A program made the translations under genes and the position numbers. A stretch of DNA of 64,000 nucleotides from Calothrix sp. NIES-2100 (GTDB taxonomy: Bacteria > Cyanobacteriota > Cyanobacteriia > Cyanobacteriales > Nostocaceae): the NCBI RefSeq assembly GCF_002368195.1, contig NZ_AP018178.1:7886645-7950644 (forward strand), written 5' to 3'. Each line of letters starts with the position of its first letter. Within the stretch, counting starts at the first letter, position 1. Below, piece after piece: positions 53,521 to 62,617 of this stretch. The notes below the pieces were generated by a model. It had not been told where the DNA came from. It searched no databases and saw only the letters and a list, made by a program, of their open reading frames with translations.

Positions 53521-53923
53521 TGATTACTCCTCTTACACCACACCACACCATAATCTCAAATGACACGCGTATCATAACAGGAATTGGATTTTTACTGTAA
53601 CTGCTCCTGTATATATTTAATTTTTGTAGGTTCGTGGATTTTTCTCCTCTGTTTTTTTTGCCTGAGAATGATTTTACCTTTGTTAGAGGTTTTTGCTATT
53701 TCTGAACTGTATCTTATGATTATTCTGAAAATTTCCGCCACATCGGGAAAGAAATTCTTGTAATGAAAAACACATATTTTCCTTGTCCTGACTGGAATTG
53801 GCTACAGTACAACGTTTGCAGTGAAACTGCTTTTAATTAGATAAAGTTTAGGGGCAAATTGACTACAATAGTACATTGATAGTCCAACTTCTTTGAAGTT
53901 GAATATGAGCTTGATCTAACTGG
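53521..53923. other. 403-bp divergent spacer murC / nadD
   Basis: Gene-free. Contains a short cacca-type tandem run at about 53535-53550 and AT-rich stretches that must include the promoters for both directions. No RNA gene recognised. Confidence 0.55.
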
Positions 53924-54541
53924 ATGCAGCAACTAGCAATTTTTGGTGGCACATTTGATCCAATTCATTGGGGACACTTACTCATAGCCGAGACAGCTTT
54001 GCATCAAGTACCTGTAGAACAGATAATTTGGGTGCCATCGCTAAATCCTCCACATAAACAAGCAGCTGCGTTTGAGCATCGCTTAGAAATGCTGAAACTA
54101 GCTACAAATGATCATCCTCGATTTACGGTTTCACTAGTTGAGCTAAATCGCCCTGGAACATCCTATGCTATCAATACCCTGATCAATTTATCTGCTGCTT
54201 ACCCTAATACTCACTGGTACTGGATTGTCGGCTTGGACGCATTCCAAACCTTACCCCGTTGGTACTGTGGACACGAACTAGCCCAGATGTGTGATTGGTT
54301 AATTGCACCCCGACTCCTAGGTGGTGAGACTATAGCGCAAAGTCAGTTAATCTGCAAGCAAGTAGAGCAACAATTAAAAAATCAGTCAGTCAGTATTAAG
54401 TGGCAATTACTGCATATACCATTAGTAGGAGTTTCGTCAAGCCTAATTCGTCAATTAATTCGCGAACGCCAGTCTATTCGCTATTTAGTTGTTGAACCGG
54501 TGAGGTTGTACATCACCGCCCACAACCTTTACTCAAAATAA
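53924..54541 (+). CDS. nadD: Nicotinate-nucleotide adenylyltransferase
   Basis: Nucleotidyl transferase making NaAD in NAD synthesis. It has the HxGH motif in GGTFDPIHWGHLLIAE and an ISSSxxR-like segment late (VGVSSSLIRQLIRERQSIRYLV). WIVGLDAF is the typical core. The 205-aa length fits. Cyanobacterial homologues sometimes lack a clean NadD signature and could be a close relative, but the position next to gap2 supports a housekeeping role. ATG 53924 is the start. Confidence 0.85.
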   Translation: MQQLAIFGGTFDPIHWGHLLIAETALHQVPVEQIIWVPSLNPPHKQAAAFEHRLEMLKLATNDHPRFTVSLVELNRPGTSYAINTLINLSAAYPNTHWYWIVGLDAFQTLPRWYCGHELAQMCDWLIAPRLLGGETIAQSQLICKQVEQQLKNQSVSIKWQLLHIPLVGVSSSLIRQLIRERQSIRYLVVEPVRLYITAHNLYSK

Positions 54542-54668
54542 ATCTGAATAAATTATGTGTTTTTTTTCTGGATCTAACACTTTATGGTTATTAAAGCTCC
54601 CCCCCTTTGCGATATGATTGGGGTCAACGATATAAACTTATAGGCATAAATACAGAGGGCAAGACACT

Positions 54669-55682
54669 GTGATTAGAGTCGCAATCAACGGTTTTGGGCG
54701 GATTGGGCGTAACTTTGCACGTTGCTGGGTCGGTAGACAGAACAGCAACATCGACCTTGTCGCTATTAATGACACATCTGACCCTAGAACTAACGCTCAC
54801 CTGCTGAAGTATGACTCAATGCTAGGGAAGTTAAAGGATGTTGACATTACAGCAGATGATAACTCCATCATCATTAACGGTAAGACCGTTAAGTGCGTAT
54901 CCGATCGCAATCCAGAAAACTTGCCCTGGAAAGATTGGGGAATTGACCTAATTATCGAAGCAACAGGTGTTTTTACCAGCAAAGAAGGAGCACTCAAGCA
55001 TGTGAATGCTGGAGCTAAGAAGGTTCTGATCACCGCTCCCGGTAAAAATGAAGATGGTACTTTTGTAATGGGAGTAAATCATCATGATTACGACCACAAC
55101 ACACACCACATCATCAGTAATGCTAGCTGTACCACCAACTGCTTAGCGCCGATCGCCAAAGTTTTGAATGACAAATTTGGCATCATCAAAGGTACGATGA
55201 CCACCACTCACAGCTACACAGGTGACCAGCGTTTGCTAGACGCTTCTCACCGCGATTTACGCCGTGCTAGGGCAGCAGCCATTAACATTGTACCTACCTC
55301 TACTGGTGCAGCAAAGGCAGTAGCACTAGTGATCCCTGACCTGAAAGGCAAACTAAATGGCGTTGCCTTACGTGTACCTACCCCAAACGTCTCAATGGTA
55401 GATTTCGTAGTTCAGGTTGAGAAGCGTACTATTACGGAAGAAGTTAATCAAGCCTTAAAAGATGCTTCCGAAGGGCCACTCAAAGGAATTTTAGATTACA
55501 GCGAACTACAACTTGTATCATCAGACTATCAAGGTACTGATGCTTCTTCGATTGTTGATGCTAGCTTGACTCTGGTTATGGGCAATGACCTAGTGAAAGT
55601 CATGGCTTGGTATGACAACGAGTGGGGTTACAGCCAGCGCGTTCTAGATTTGGCAGAACTAGTAGCTGAAAAATGGCAATAA
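54669..55682 (+). CDS. gap2: Plastid-type NAD(P)-glyceraldehyde-3-phosphate dehydrogenase
   Basis: Calvin-cycle GAPDH. NAD-binding INGFGRIGRN, active-site C154 in SNASCTTNC, and SHRDLRRARAAAINIVPTSTG, which is typical of the cyanobacterial Gap2/plant GapA-B type rather than Gap1. NDTSDPRTNAH after the second strand also matches Gap2. 337 aa, full length. GTG 54669 is the start. It may be co-transcribed with nadD (128-bp spacer). No CP12-like C-terminal extension with paired cysteines is present, as usual for cyanobacterial Gap2. Confidence 0.95.
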   Translation: MIRVAINGFGRIGRNFARCWVGRQNSNIDLVAINDTSDPRTNAHLLKYDSMLGKLKDVDITADDNSIIINGKTVKCVSDRNPENLPWKDWGIDLIIEATGVFTSKEGALKHVNAGAKKVLITAPGKNEDGTFVMGVNHHDYDHNTHHIISNASCTTNCLAPIAKVLNDKFGIIKGTMTTTHSYTGDQRLLDASHRDLRRARAAAINIVPTSTGAAKAVALVIPDLKGKLNGVALRVPTPNVSMVDFVVQVEKRTITEEVNQALKDASEGPLKGILDYSELQLVSSDYQGTDASSIVDASLTLVMGNDLVKVMAWYDNEWGYSQRVLDLAELVAEKWQ

Positions 55683-55760
55683 ATTGGTCATTAGTCATTA
55701 GTCATTAGTCATTAGTCATTGGTATTAAACAACTGACAACTAACAAATGACAATTGACTA
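55683..55760. repeat. Inverted STRR arrays between gap2 and thiL
   Basis: Five cattagt units (55687-55722) followed by caactgacaactaacaaatgac units in the opposite orientation, forming a hairpin between the converging genes. Confidence 0.9.
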
Positions 55761-56786
55761 AAAATGTTGAAATCCCTGAGTAAGATTTAAAACTTGGTCA
55801 GGGATTTCTGCTTTGTCTGTATGTAATAGTACATTTGTTCCCGATGTAATCGTGCCGATAATTGTTGCATCTTGACCTAGTTGTTCTACTAAAGCTGATG
55901 CTGCATATTGTGGCAAACACAGCACTAATTCAAAGTCTTCGCCGCCGTAGAGGGCATAATTTAGAGCTTGTTCTTTAGTTAACCAACGATCGCAAACTGC
56001 TGGTAAAGGAATTTGCTTAGCTTCTAGCATAGCGCCAACATTACTAGCACGGCAGATTTGCACAACAGCATCTGCTAAACCATCGCTGCTGTCCATCCCA
56101 GCAATGGGAGGAAAGGAGAGAATGGGAGAAGCGGAATTTAAGATTTTCCAAAGTATCGGTAAGACATCTAATCGTGGCTGGGGACGCTGGTGTGCGGTGA
56201 TTAAAGCCGCCTTGTCTGCATCTTTGAGGGTTTGTCCTATTTCTGGATGTAAGAGCAATTCTAAGCCAGCACGGGAGGCTCCATGTATACCTGTGATTGC
56301 GATCGCATCTCCCACCCGTGCAGCAGAACGTCGGATAATTTGATTGGGGTGAACTTGACCAAAGGCGGTGATTGATAAAGTAGTGACAGGCGATCGCACA
56401 ATATCACCACCGACAATTGGCGTATTGTACTTTTGTAGGCATTCTGTCATTCCCTGGTACAAACGCTCAACCCAACTGACACTAACATCCCCAGGAAGTC
56501 CTAATCCGACGGTGATTCCCAAAGGTGTCGCACCCATCGCCGCCAAATCTGATAAATTAGCAGCAGCAGCCCGCCAACCTGCATCTTCTGGGGAGGTGGT
56601 AACATTACTAAAATGCACACCATCAACCAAGACATCTGTCGTCACTACCAAAGATTTTTCTGGTGTCGTGACAAGCACCGCTGCGTCATCCCCAATAATG
56701 TCTTGAGGACAAAAGCGTTGTAATCTGGCTAACAATCCTTGTTCGCCAATATCTTTCACGAGCATGGAAGATAACTCATTATTCAC
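55758..56786 (-). CDS. thiL: Thiamine-monophosphate kinase
   Basis: Phosphorylates thiamine monophosphate to the active diphosphate. Metal/ATP-binding GDDAAVLV near residue 33, TTDVLVDGVHF, GASRAGLELL, and GMDSSDGLADA, all characteristic of ThiL/PurM-fold. 342 aa, usual length. ATG 56786 is the start. The gene ends at an STRR hairpin. Divergent Uma2 gene follows upstream by 130 bp. Confidence 0.94.
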   Translation of the reverse strand: MNNELSSMLVKDIGEQGLLARLQRFCPQDIIGDDAAVLVTTPEKSLVVTTDVLVDGVHFSNVTTSPEDAGWRAAAANLSDLAAMGATPLGITVGLGLPGDVSVSWVERLYQGMTECLQKYNTPIVGGDIVRSPVTTLSITAFGQVHPNQIIRRSAARVGDAIAITGIHGASRAGLELLLHPEIGQTLKDADKAALITAHQRPQPRLDVLPILWKILNSASPILSFPPIAGMDSSDGLADAVVQICRASNVGAMLEAKQIPLPAVCDRWLTKEQALNYALYGGEDFELVLCLPQYAASALVEQLGQDATIIGTITSGTNVLLHTDKAEIPDQVLNLTQGFQHF

Positions 56787-56867
56787 AATCGCTATCCTCC
56801 AAATTTATAGCCTTTTCCATCGCCAAAGTTTTGATAGATTTGTAGTTAGCACAAAGCGTGCTTGAAA

Positions 56868-56893
56868 AATCAGGACTGAAGTCCTTACTACTA
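56868..56893. repeat. Interspersed hairpin motif (caggactgaagtcct)
   Basis: aaaaatcaggactgaagtcc followed by ttactac; a related copy (caggactaaagtcatgactac) is at 35041-35062. The core aggact-gaagtcct is palindromic. Confidence 0.6.
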
Positions 56894-56916
56894 GTTTTTT
56901 TTACTCAACACTACTT

Positions 56917-57486
56917 ATGGTCACTACACCAGTTACCAGTATCACTTTTGAAGAGTACTTAACCTATGATGATGGTACAGGTTTTCATTACGAACTGGTG
57001 GATGGTAGGTTAGAACTCATGAACCCACCGACAATTGAACATTTTCTGATTGTAGATTTCTTGGATACTCTGTTGAAAGCAGAAATTAAACGGCTGAGTT
57101 TACATTGGCTGTGCTTTCGTGAAAGTGGGGTGAGAACAGGGAGAAATAAATCTCGGTTGACTGATTTATCTGTGGTGACTTTAGAACAAGCAAAAGAATT
57201 GATCGATAAGTCAGCAGTATTTCAGTCTCCGCCATTGTTGATTGTCGAAGTTGTCAGTCCAGATTCTGTGAAACGGGACTATCGGTATAAGCGGTCTGAA
57301 TATGCGGCGTTGGAAGTAGCAGAATATTGGATTGTAGACCCATTAACTGCACAAATTACAGTGTTATTACTTGAAGAGGGACTGTATGAGGAAAAAGTGT
57401 TTACAGGTAATCAGCAGATTGTATCGCAGACTTTTCCCGAAATTGCGATCGCAGTTGATTTGGTGTTAAGTTCTGGAAATTTGTAA
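56917..57486 (+). CDS. Uma2 family (DUF820) nuclease-like protein
   Basis: A 189-aa protein with SITFEEYLTYDDGTGFHYELVDG, a variable centre, SRLTDLSVVTLEQAK and LLIVEVVSPDSVKRDYRYKRSEY, which contain the expected Asp and Glu/Lys positions of the PD-(D/E)XK fold. Second Uma2 gene in the window, only distantly similar to the one at 17524. Its stop is one base before the end of the convergent LysR gene, an unusually tight arrangement. Role unknown, possibly mobile-element linked. Confidence 0.86.
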   Translation: MVTTPVTSITFEEYLTYDDGTGFHYELVDGRLELMNPPTIEHFLIVDFLDTLLKAEIKRLSLHWLCFRESGVRTGRNKSRLTDLSVVTLEQAKELIDKSAVFQSPPLLIVEVVSPDSVKRDYRYKRSEYAALEVAEYWIVDPLTAQITVLLLEEGLYEEKVFTGNQQIVSQTFPEIAIAVDLVLSSGNL

Positions 57487-57487
57487 G

Positions 57488-58417
57488 CTAAGAAATGTAT
57501 CTTAAATTATCGAGTACTTGCAAAAAATTTGACAAAATTCTCGATACATGATTGCTGCGCCAAACAGCAACGATTTCTAATATCGGTGATAGTCCTTCTA
57601 GAGGACGATAGATTACACCACTGCGTTGGAGATTTTGGACGTTAGCCGGTAGCAGTGAAATCCCCATACCACCTGCTACTAAACTCACAACTGTTGATAT
57701 CCATGCTGCTTCTTGTCTGACATTTGGCTGAAAACCTGCGATCGCGCAAAGCTCATTAATTTTATCGCGTAAGTTATGTAATAGGTGATCGGGTGGCAAA
57801 ATAAATTGTTCATTTCTCAATTCTTTCACTTCAATGCTAGCTCGTCTTGCCAAACGATGGTTTTCTGGTAAAACAATCACTAGTTGTTCTTTGAGAATGG
57901 TCTTAAAAGCCAAGACATCATTATCATTATTTTGCTGGATACTTTCCAAATTATGTAAATGAAAGAAGCCTAAATCTATTTGTTGGTGTCGTAATTTTTC
58001 AATTTGGTCGTAGGAAGCCATTTCATATAACATCAGTTCTACTTCTGGACACTGCTGATGAAATGCTCTGAGAATTTCGGGTAGTATGCTGTTAGCAATG
58101 GAAGTATTAATGCCTATATTTAGTTGTTCCTTTTCCGCCCGATTTAATCGCTGACCTAATTCAACTGTTTGTTGAAATTGATGCAGAATTTGACGGGCTG
58201 CTTGTAAAAATTCATGACCAGCAATTGTTAATTTTAATGGACTTTTTTTACTTTTAAATATTTTAAACTGCAATTTTTTTTCCAGTAATTCGATTTTTCT
58301 ACTTAAAAAGCCCTTATCGATGTTCAGGTATTCAGCAGCTCTGGTAAGTCCCTGGTGATCATATACAGCGATCGCATACTTCAATTGCAGTAATTCTATT
58401 CCATCCCATTTAACCAT
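57488..58417 (-). CDS. LysR-family transcriptional regulator
   Basis: A 309-aa regulator with N-terminal winged HTH (LQLKYAIAVYDHQGLTRAAEYLNIDKGFLSRKIELLEKKL) and an effector-binding periplasmic-binding-like fold (LNIGINTSIANSILPEIL, IVLPENHRLA, GGMGISLLPANV). ATG 58417 (MVKWDGIELL) is preferred over 58483. It is divergent from the aspartoacylase gene with about 90 bp between starts, the standard LysR layout, so it probably controls that gene and itself. Effector unknown; an acylated amino acid would be a reasonable guess. Confidence 0.9.
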   Translation of the reverse strand: MVKWDGIELLQLKYAIAVYDHQGLTRAAEYLNIDKGFLSRKIELLEKKLQFKIFKSKKSPLKLTIAGHEFLQAARQILHQFQQTVELGQRLNRAEKEQLNIGINTSIANSILPEILRAFHQQCPEVELMLYEMASYDQIEKLRHQQIDLGFFHLHNLESIQQNNDNDVLAFKTILKEQLVIVLPENHRLARRASIEVKELRNEQFILPPDHLLHNLRDKINELCAIAGFQPNVRQEAAWISTVVSLVAGGMGISLLPANVQNLQRSGVIYRPLEGLSPILEIVAVWRSNHVSRILSNFLQVLDNLRYIS

Positions 58418-58507
58418 CAGTAACAGGCTAAAGATTTTTGTTTGTTGAGCATTATAGAGCAACTTTAAATCATTGGTGAGCAATCAACTCACGAAAATCG
58501 TCATCGA

Positions 58508-59482
58508 ATGTTGTCTAATTCAGACACTATGATCGCTGTTTTTCCAGATAAGTTAATGACACCAAAACAAATAGTCATGGAAAAACTAGAAATGAAACTT
58601 AATAATCTAATCAATCGCGCCTTGATTGTCGGTGGAACTCATGGAAACGAGTTTACCGGAGTATATTTAATTAAACTGTTTGAGCAGTTTCCCGAGTTAA
58701 TTCGCAGAGATAAGTTTGAAACCCTGACTTTGTTGGCGAATCCTGAAGCTTTTGCAGTCGGAAGGCGGTACATTCACAAAGATTTAAATAGATGCTTTTT
58801 GCGCCAAAACTTAGAGGATACAACGCTGTCTACTTATGAAGATTTACTGGCTAAAAAAATTAATGATTCTTATGGGCAAAATGGTAAAAAGCCTGTGGAT
58901 TTTATTTTAGATTTACATAGTACAACGTCCAACATGGGCGTAACTATCCTGATTGATAATGAGGAACCATTTCATCTGCAATTAGCTGCCTATTTAAGGC
59001 ACGTTAATCCAGCAATAAAAGTTTATAGTTCGGGAAACTCTGGACGTAGCCAAAATGCACTGCGATCGCTTGGTAAATTTGGCATTGGGATTGAGGTTGG
59101 TTGCATACCTCAAGGAGTGTTGAATGCAGATTTTTTCTTAAAAACTCAAAGCATAATTTACACAATTTTAAATTACTTAGAACTGTATAACGTGAATAAA
59201 TTACCTGAATTTCCAAATACTTTTATCTTGTACAAATACATAGAAAAAATTGATTATCCGAGAAATGAAAACGGAGAAATTACAGCCATGATTCATCCAC
59301 AGCTTCAGTTTAAAGATTATGAGGCTTTAAATCCTGGCGATCCTATGTTCTTGACATTGGATGGTCAAACAATTCCCTACGAAGGTAACTCAATTACTTA
59401 TCCGGTTTTTATCAATGAAGCAGCTTATTACGAGACAGGTACTGCAATGTGTTTAACTAATCAGCATCAAATCACTGTCTAG
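58508..59482 (+). CDS. Aspartoacylase/succinylglutamate desuccinylase-type hydrolase
   Basis: Zinc-dependent deacylase of the AspA/AstE family, related to N-acetylaspartate hydrolases. Zinc ligands H and E are in GGTHGNEFTG, substrate Arg/Asn in HKDLNRCF, third ligand in LDLHSTTSNMG, and the catalytic Glu in IGIEVGCIPQG. The first ~28 residues (from ATG 58508) lie before the conserved core, so ATG 58577 or 58592 may be the true start. Divergent from the LysR regulator. Substrate inferred from family only; it may have another N-acyl amino acid as target. Confidence 0.87.
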   Translation: MLSNSDTMIAVFPDKLMTPKQIVMEKLEMKLNNLINRALIVGGTHGNEFTGVYLIKLFEQFPELIRRDKFETLTLLANPEAFAVGRRYIHKDLNRCFLRQNLEDTTLSTYEDLLAKKINDSYGQNGKKPVDFILDLHSTTSNMGVTILIDNEEPFHLQLAAYLRHVNPAIKVYSSGNSGRSQNALRSLGKFGIGIEVGCIPQGVLNADFFLKTQSIIYTILNYLELYNVNKLPEFPNTFILYKYIEKIDYPRNENGEITAMIHPQLQFKDYEALNPGDPMFLTLDGQTIPYEGNSITYPVFINEAAYYETGTAMCLTNQHQITV

Positions 59483-59505
59483 AAAACATTTTGGTAAAAA
59501 TATCA

Positions 59506-59550
59506 ATAGATTTTAGATTTTGGATTAACTCCAAAATCTAAAATCTATTA
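59506..59550. terminator. Perfect 20-bp inverted repeat, bidirectional terminator
   Basis: aatagattttagattttgga and its exact reverse complement separated by ttaac. It overlaps the stop codon of the cyclophilin gene (59548) and follows the aspartoacylase by 23 bases. A/T-rich arms suit termination on both strands. Confidence 0.8.
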
Positions 59551-60654
59551 TACAGCTTCTGGTTGAACTAAATTTTCTATGCCCTGAACAACAGTAGCAG
59601 ACTCAATTTTATCTCCTGCTTTGAGTTTATCCAAAATTTCTTCTCCCTCAGTCAGATAGCCAAAAACAGCATAGCGACCGTCTAACAGGTTGCGTCCGGC
59701 TGGGGTAAGTTCTGGTTCAAACAGAAAGAAGAAGAATTGTGAAGAAGCACCATTTACTTGACTTTCAGGACGGGCCATGACCACAGCACCAAAGGAAGAA
59801 AACGGCAGAACTGGCATATCGAGGTAACGTCCAGCGTCTTCGAGTGTAATACCGTAGGTGGGAGCTTTATCGCCTTGAACCAGGACTTCTAAAGGGATAG
59901 AACGGTATTTTCCGGTTTTGGGGTCAATAAAACCTACTTCTTTTCCTGCGGGATCGCCAGTTTGTAGAAAGTAAGATTCTTCCGAACGGGTAAATTCTAA
60001 ACCGTTATAAAAACCACGTTGTACCAAATCAACAAAGTTACCAGCAGTAATAGGCGCGCTATAACCATCTACCACAACAGTAAGATTGCCTTTGTTAGTT
60101 TTGATATCTACGGTAGCTCGACCTTTGAGTTGGGGTAGGTTACTGTACTCCTTAGGGACTTCAAAAGGAAATCCCGTCACCATTGACTCTTCTAGAAGAG
60201 ACACGAGATTGAGGAGTCGATTGCGTTCATCTTTGATTTTTTCTTTATCCTTGGCCTTGGCAACTTCAGCCAATGCATTAACGCCAGATTGCAATTCTTC
60301 AATCCAAGCTTTAGCTTGGGGTTGGCGTTCTTCAGGAATGCTTGCTAGGATTTTGGATGGTTGATCGAGAACTTTGGCAGCTTTGCTGATGTCTTTGGAG
60401 ATAGCACCCCACCGCCGATTTCCCCGCAGTTGGTTTTTGATATCTTCTAAACTGGCTTGCAATTGCCGTACAGGTTCATTATTTATCGGGAGTGCATACC
60501 GCAACAGAGATCTGCCATCAGTGATTGCATTCCCGGCTGGTAGGGCGGCGCTACTGGAGGGAGTCCATCCAGCTGTACTTATGCCTAAAAATATTGTTAC
60601 CAGCAGTATTGCCATGAGGCTGTTCTTCAGCCAGGATTTTAATAAATTAAACAT
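59548..60654 (-). CDS. Cyclophilin-type peptidylprolyl isomerase, TLP38/CYP38-like
   Basis: Lumenal/periplasmic immunophilin like plant CYP38, which assists photosystem II assembly. The 368-aa product has a signal peptide (WLKNSLMAILLVTIFLGISTAGW), a helical N-terminal domain (about 50-160: YALPINNEPVRQLQASLEDIK) and a cyclophilin barrel (TAGNFVDLVQRGFYNGLEF, LQTGDPAG, FSSFGAVVMARPE, SSQFFFFL). ATG 60654 (MFNLLKSWLKN) is preferred; 60705 adds 17 residues. Catalytic residues are only partly conserved, as in CYP38, so activity may be weak. Confidence 0.88.
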   Translation of the reverse strand: MFNLLKSWLKNSLMAILLVTIFLGISTAGWTPSSSAALPAGNAITDGRSLLRYALPINNEPVRQLQASLEDIKNQLRGNRRWGAISKDISKAAKVLDQPSKILASIPEERQPQAKAWIEELQSGVNALAEVAKAKDKEKIKDERNRLLNLVSLLEESMVTGFPFEVPKEYSNLPQLKGRATVDIKTNKGNLTVVVDGYSAPITAGNFVDLVQRGFYNGLEFTRSEESYFLQTGDPAGKEVGFIDPKTGKYRSIPLEVLVQGDKAPTYGITLEDAGRYLDMPVLPFSSFGAVVMARPESQVNGASSQFFFFLFEPELTPAGRNLLDGRYAVFGYLTEGEEILDKLKAGDKIESATVVQGIENLVQPEAV

Positions 60655-60721
60655 GGTATGGCTTAAATGCAGCATTAAAATTGTTGACTGGACGTAACCC
60701 ATCACTTATCTTCCCACAGTA

Positions 60722-60960
60722 TTAGTGACTAGGGATTAGGGATTAAGGGTTAGGGGCTAGAGGGGACAAGCGAGACCAGGGGGACAAGGAAGAATATAAA
60801 CAAGCTTCCTACCCCTCCCAATGCCCCATGACGGCAGTTGCTACAACGGAGGAGACCTCCACGCCAGTTCGCTCAAGTCGGGAAACCCGCCCACGCGACT
60901 GGCTCCGCAACGCACTGCCTCCCCCATGCCCAATTCCCAATGACTAATAACCATTGACTA
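60722..60960. repeat. Interspersed repeats between the cyclophilin gene and efp
   Basis: ggattagggattaagggtta units, accagggggacaagg units, then gagacctccacgccagttcg ... gggaaacccgcccacgcgac and caatgactaataaccattga heptamers. The whole 357-bp gap before efp is repeat sequence; no gene. Confidence 0.8.
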
Positions 60961-61011
60961 CCCTAGAAGGGTACAATAAATGCCGATTGTCTTCCAATAT
61001 TTGAAAGTTTC

Positions 61012-61569
61012 ATGATCTCCAGTAACGACTTTCGACCCGGTGTCTCAATTGTTTTAGATGGGTCTGTATGGCGAGTGATAGACTTCCTCCACGTTAAACC
61101 TGGAAAAGGTTCAGCGTTTGTGCGGACAACACTGAAAAATGTCCAGAGTGGTAAGGTTCTAGAAAAAACTTTCCGGGCGGGGGAAACAGTACCGCAAGCC
61201 ACTCTCGAAAAAAGCACGATGCAGCATACCTATAAAGAAGGTGATGAATTCGTCTTTATGGATATGGAAAATTACGAAGAAGGCAGATTGAGTGCGACGC
61301 AGATTGGCGATCGCGTAAAATATCTCAAAGAAGGCATGGAAGTTAACGTCATCCGCTGGGGTGACCAAGTGCTAGAAGTGGAACTGCCTAATTCTGTAGT
61401 TTTAGAAATCGTGCAAACCGATCCGGGTGTTAAAGGTGACACGGCCACAGGTGGTACTAAACCAGCAATTCTAGAAACAGGTGCAACTATCATGGTTCCC
61501 TTGTTTATTGCTCAAGGTGAACGTATCAAGATTGATACCCGTGATGATAAATATTTAGGCAGGGAATAA
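61012..61569 (+). CDS. efp: Elongation factor P
   Basis: Relieves ribosome stalling at polyproline stretches. The 185-aa protein begins MISSNDFRPGVSIVLDG; the conserved loop HVKPGKGSAF carries K32, the residue modified in other bacteria (no modifying enzyme gene is nearby). The two OB-fold domains and the C-terminal segment GERIKIDTRDDKYLGRE are intact. ATG 61012 is the start. It is followed by accB with a 104-bp gap that contains the palindrome aatccctttatagggatt (61602-61619), possibly an attenuator or terminator. Confidence 0.95.
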   Translation: MISSNDFRPGVSIVLDGSVWRVIDFLHVKPGKGSAFVRTTLKNVQSGKVLEKTFRAGETVPQATLEKSTMQHTYKEGDEFVFMDMENYEEGRLSATQIGDRVKYLKEGMEVNVIRWGDQVLEVELPNSVVLEIVQTDPGVKGDTATGGTKPAILETGATIMVPLFIAQGERIKIDTRDDKYLGRE

Positions 61570-61601
61570 TTATTATCTCATTTGAGAACAATTCCGATTT
61601 C

Positions 61602-61619
61602 AATCCCTTTATAGGGATT
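61602..61619. terminator. Small palindrome between efp and accB
   Basis: aatccct-ttat-agggatt, a 7-bp stem. Weak, no T-run; could be a partial terminator. Confidence 0.35.
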
Positions 61620-61673
61620 AAATCCCTGCCACACTGAAAATTTTTTTATGTACAGGTCGAGGTAATAAAAACT

Positions 61674-62207
61674 GTGCCATTGGACTTTAATGAAATTCGC
61701 CAACTGCTAGCAACTATTGCACAAACAGATATTGCCGAAGTCACGCTAAAAAGCGATGATTTTGAGCTAACGGTACGTAAAGCTGTGAGTTTTGCGGTAG
61801 GTCAAGCAGCATCAGGCGGTGTGGTTGGTGCGGGATTAACATCGGTTTCACCTGTTGCACCCCAAACAGTATCAACGACCGTAGCAGAAACAGGGACACG
61901 CCTGGTTGATAATGCTGCTGGATCTAACGTGCAATTGTCAGGATCTCCCTCAGCGATTGATAAAAGATTAGTAGAAGTGTCTTCCCCAATGGTAGGCACG
62001 TTTTATCGCGCACCAGCACCAGGAGAAGCCCCATTTGTGGAAGTAGGCGATCGCATCCGCAGTGGTCAAGCAGTCTGTATTATTGAAGCGATGAAGCTGA
62101 TGAACGAAATTGAGGCTGAAGTATCTGGTCAGGTCATGGAAATTTTGGTGCAAAATGGTGAACCTGTAGAATATGGTCAGCCTTTAATGCGAATTAACCC
62201 TGATTAA
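61674..62207 (+). CDS. accB: Biotin carboxyl carrier protein of acetyl-CoA carboxylase
   Basis: Carries biotin between the carboxylase and transferase subunits in fatty-acid synthesis. The 177-aa protein has an N-terminal helical/interaction region, an Ala/Val/Thr-rich linker (about 45-100) and the C-terminal biotinyl domain with the target Lys in IIEAMKLMNEIEAE. GTG 61674 is the start (preceded by GAGGTAA). The efp-accB order is common in cyanobacteria. The typical thumb region is present. Soluble. Confidence 0.94.
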   Translation: MPLDFNEIRQLLATIAQTDIAEVTLKSDDFELTVRKAVSFAVGQAASGGVVGAGLTSVSPVAPQTVSTTVAETGTRLVDNAAGSNVQLSGSPSAIDKRLVEVSSPMVGTFYRAPAPGEAPFVEVGDRIRSGQAVCIIEAMKLMNEIEAEVSGQVMEILVQNGEPVEYGQPLMRINPD

Positions 62208-62267
62208 GTATTAATCTATATATGACGTGAGTCATTTTAAAGTTGTCAGTACAGCGGGTTAATCCTG

Positions 62268-62615
62268 ATGAAACAAGTGTTGCCTGTACCACCAGAAGTG
62301 GTGCAACAAGTAGCTGAATACTTCAGTCTGTTAAGTGAACCGATGCGCCTTCGGCTGTTGCACTTACTACGAGATGAAGAAAAATGCGTACAAGAGTTGG
62401 TAGAGGCAACACAGACTTCCCAGGCAAACGTCTCAAAACACCTGAAGGTAATGTGGCAAGCAGGTATTCTTAGCCGCCGCAGTGAAGGAACTTGCGCCTA
62501 CTACCGGGTGGAAGATGAGATGATTTTTGAATTATGTAATCGGGTTTGCGATCGCCTCGCTACGAGGTTAGAACAGCAAGCCCATAAATTTCGGGTGTTA
62601 AATAGCAAATTATAG
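62268..62615 (+). CDS. ArsR-family winged-helix regulator
   Basis: A 115-aa repressor-type protein. HTH: SEPMRLRLLHLLRDEEKCVQELVEATQTSQANVSKHLKVMWQAGILSRRSEGT, followed by YYRVEDEMIFELCNRVCDRLATRLEQQ. Where ArsR/SmtB members have ELCVCD, this has EKCVQEL with one Cys; two more Cys lie in the last helix (LCNRVC). That spacing might make a different metal or redox site. ATG 62268 is the start, 60 bp after accB, so it could be co-transcribed. No metal-transport gene is adjacent, so target unknown. Confidence 0.9.
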   Translation: MKQVLPVPPEVVQQVAEYFSLLSEPMRLRLLHLLRDEEKCVQELVEATQTSQANVSKHLKVMWQAGILSRRSEGTCAYYRVEDEMIFELCNRVCDRLATRLEQQAHKFRVLNSKL

Positions 62616-62617
62616 GT

